28,463 nucleotides of DNA. Source: Stramenopiles sp. TOSAG23-3. Its lineage: Eukaryota; Sar. This document shows, in pieces, positions 26,705-28,463 of this stretch. Positions within the stretch are counted from its first letter, which is position 1, and every line of letters begins with the position of its first letter. Position numbers and translations under genes: made by a program. Where the stretch lies: contig LT642216.1 in assembly GCA_900128585.1 (NCBI GenBank), positions 1-28,463 of the forward strand. Reading direction: 5' to 3'. The notes under the pieces are model-generated. The model searched no databases. It was not told the DNA's origin and worked only from the letters and a program-made list of their open reading frames with translations.

Positions 26705-27820
26705 TCAAGGTGAATGTGGTAGGACTGGGTTGAATTTTGTACAGACCTCTTCGCCTGGCTGGACCCCTGGCGCGAACTTTTTCCAGTCGCATAGTTGCCC
26801 TTTGCTCATCGTTTCCAAGCATTTGTCGGTCCGCATCGTGGTCTTGTCGGAAAAGTAGGTGGCGGCAATTATGTTGCGAACGTTCCCTGATAAATTTGGC
26901 CCAGCGCTGTGGAAGCAGTCGGTGGCGTGGATAGACAGATCCCCTAGCTCGTACGTCCACGTGTCTGGGCGGGCGCCTGAACTTTCCAACGCACTGGCGC
27001 AGAACTCGTCGTACTCGTCGGACTGTTCTTCCTTCGGGCAACCATCTAGCTTTGCAACGTCCCATGAGTCCAAGCTCCTCTTTGCCACTCCCCGCACCTC
27101 TCCGTTTGCCACTTTCTCCTCGTCGTCGGAGCGGGGAAACACCAGCGCCCCGTTTTCTGGGGTAGTCCGGTGCAGTGGAAACCAGACCGTCACGACCTTT
27201 CTCCCGCTTAACGCCATGTACCCGTTCGGCCCATCGTCGCAATGCCACAGCGTTCGCTTGCTCCCGGGCACACGGCTCAGAAAGTTATCGTGGTACATTC
27301 GCACGTTGTCGCAGTCCAATAATTTACAAACGATGTCCCCGATCCGCGGAGAGAGCACAATCGCGCGGACTACGGGGTCGACCGCCCACATCATTTGAAT
27401 GTTCCACGAACGGGTTGTCGGCTCGGACACTTCGTTCCACCACCGCTCCGTGTCGTCGGCGGTCCCGTTGCTCTGCCTCGGTGTCTTGGCTGGCAAGGAT
27501 ACGTTCCGGCCACCCGTTGCCTTCGTCGCCATCCGGATGATACGCTCGCGTGCGGCGGACAACAACCCGGGTGGGAGGACGTTCCGAAGCCGCAAGTATC
27601 GCCTCGTTTGAAAATCCCTGACGTCCGCTGGAGTCAAGCCTTCGTAGGGCTTCCTCAACTCCAAAATTTCCTGCTGCAATATTTCTTCGGACGGCACCTC
27701 CCTGTAAGGTTGAGACCCTAACGATTCGAACGACTGGGGTCGCCGGGAACGAACCCGAGCGTTCAGTGTCGCCCACGTCGTGCCCACTTGGCCGTCGCTA
27801 CTAGCGGCCAAGGACGCCAT
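26705..27820 (-). CDS. Phytanoyl-CoA dioxygenase (PhyH) family protein
   Basis: A member of the Fe(II)/2-oxoglutarate oxygenases of the PhyH type, which hydroxylate lipids or small molecules. The 371-residue protein shows the iron-binding facial triad: H193 and D195 in LWHCDD and the distal H304 in DCFHSAGPN, followed by R315 in NVRNIIAATYF, which would hold 2-oxoglutarate. The N-terminal part has a typical PhyH opening (TPADVRDFQTRRYLRLRNVL, 63-82) and MMWAVDPVVRAIVLSPRIGD around 143-162. KVVTVWFPLHRTTPENGALVFPRS (208-231) is the canonical strand pair before the distal His. The Glu/Asp-rich loop at 232-275 is an insertion. The first 60 residues could be a leader or transit region but no clear targeting signal is visible. 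The substrate is unknown. Base composition is among the richest in G+C in the window. Confidence 0.92.
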   Translation of the reverse strand: MASLAASSDGQVGTTWATLNARVRSRRPQSFESLGSQPYREVPSEEILQQEILELRKPYEGLTPADVRDFQTRRYLRLRNVLPPGLLSAARERIIRMATKATGGRNVSLPAKTPRQSNGTADDTERWWNEVSEPTTRSWNIQMMWAVDPVVRAIVLSPRIGDIVCKLLDCDNVRMYHDNFLSRVPGSKRTLWHCDDGPNGYMALSGRKVVTVWFPLHRTTPENGALVFPRSDDEEKVANGEVRGVAKRSLDSWDVAKLDGCPKEEQSDEYDEFCASALESSGARPDTWTYELGDLSIHATDCFHSAGPNLSGNVRNIIAATYFSDKTTMRTDKCLETMSKGQLCDWKKFAPGVQPGEEVCTKFNPVLPHSP

Positions 27821-28463
27821 GTCTCCCTGAAAACCCTATTATTTTGTCTGTACGGCAAACGTTCGCCTTCTCGCACGGTGTTACTTACACTTGTAAGAGA
27901 AATCTGTGGTTGAAAAACGATGGTAACTATTTTCAATTTCAAATAGTCATTTCTTCAGGTATTTTAACACAGATACGATGATGATAATAGTGATAGATAC
28001 CTTGGTGGCGGTGATACAATCATAAGTGTATGTACTCTCTTCTTCTCTTCCTTTTCTTCTTTCTTTCCTTCTTCTTCGTCGTGTTGGTCGTTGGTCGTCG
28101 CGACGACGATCGATAAAAAATTGTTTTCGCGAAGAAAAAAACATTAACCCTTACTGTGTCTATATTTCCTTACTATTATTATGTAAATGTGTAGAATGCG
28201 AAAAAAAGAGAGAAGAAGAAAAATGTGGAAAAAGGGTATCTTCTTAAAGGTACACAGTAGGAGATTACACTAGAGTACATAGAGACAGTACCATTGTTTA
28301 AGATTTCGGATTTCGGAAGGACTACTACTGTAACTATAATAGTAAATACAGTACTATTTATTAAATTTAAATTATTTAAACTACGAGGAGGAGGATGGTA
28401 CCGTACTGTATAAAACGAGTATGATAATGACACCTTGGTGATTGATTGCTTCTCATCTTTCTC
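27821..28463. other. Terminal A+T-rich spacer
   Basis: Upstream of the PhyH gene. It contains a small palindrome CTTACACTTGTAAG (27884-27897), pyrimidine-rich TTCTTC tracts (about 28038-28080), CGTCGCGACGACGATCG (about 28095-28111) and GGTACCGTAC (about 28396). ORFs here (65-84 codons) are low complexity and not supported. Confidence 0.65.

Overview
The window looks like a nuclear genome segment from a compact, mostly intronless unicellular eukaryote, probably a microalga or other protist. The gene set is eukaryotic: a nucleoporin, an APC/C-type ubiquitin-conjugating enzyme, and ER enzymes for N-glycan and GPI-anchor synthesis. Every gene reads as one uninterrupted frame apart from three single-base breaks. 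Fourteen protein genes cover about 62% of the window on both strands. Genes are roughly 40-57% G+C, while the spacers are very A+T rich and full of AAT/AAG/CTTT microsatellites. The lineage cannot be fixed from sequence alone. The GH28 and UBE2S proteins resemble plant forms, but other genes give no clear direction.

Layout: 638-2109 (+) is a new-looking secreted CCxxC-repeat protein. 2922-3569 (-) is a UBE2S-type E2. 5265-5720 (+) is a DUF4396 membrane protein. 6522-7850 (+) is a secreted GH28 pectinase-like protein. 8326-9546 (-) is a secreted seven-repeat RCC1-like propeller. 10124-12485 (-) is a Nup88-like nucleoporin. 13136-14113 (-) is a Sec14/CRAL-TRIO lipid-transfer protein. 15392-18776 (+) is a PGAP1 GPI inositol-deacylase. 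19186-19806 (-) is an EEF1AKMT4/METTL13-like methyltransferase. 20469-21815 (+) is the ALG3 mannosyltransferase. 22257-23315 (+) is a bacterial-type GST-like protein. 23792-25234 (+) is an IQ/coiled-coil protein. 25633-25968 (-) is a small secreted coiled-coil protein. 26705-27820 (-) is a PhyH-type dioxygenase. No tRNA, rRNA, CRISPR array or transposase was recognised.

There is no operon logic, but a secretory theme recurs. ALG3 and PGAP1 act in the ER on N-glycans and GPI anchors, and four genes encode proteins with signal peptides.

Three genes (CCxxC protein, Nup88-like, PGAP1) are each broken by one base at or beside a homopolymer (G12, G10, T7), most simply explained by homopolymer length errors in the assembly. 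The most intriguing non-coding signal is a 24-base sequence present three times. Each copy lies 65-135 bases past a stop codon and is oriented with the upstream gene. A second repeat (80 bases, with a 29-base identical core) also lies downstream of two genes in sense orientation. Together they suggest a family of shared 3'-end elements.
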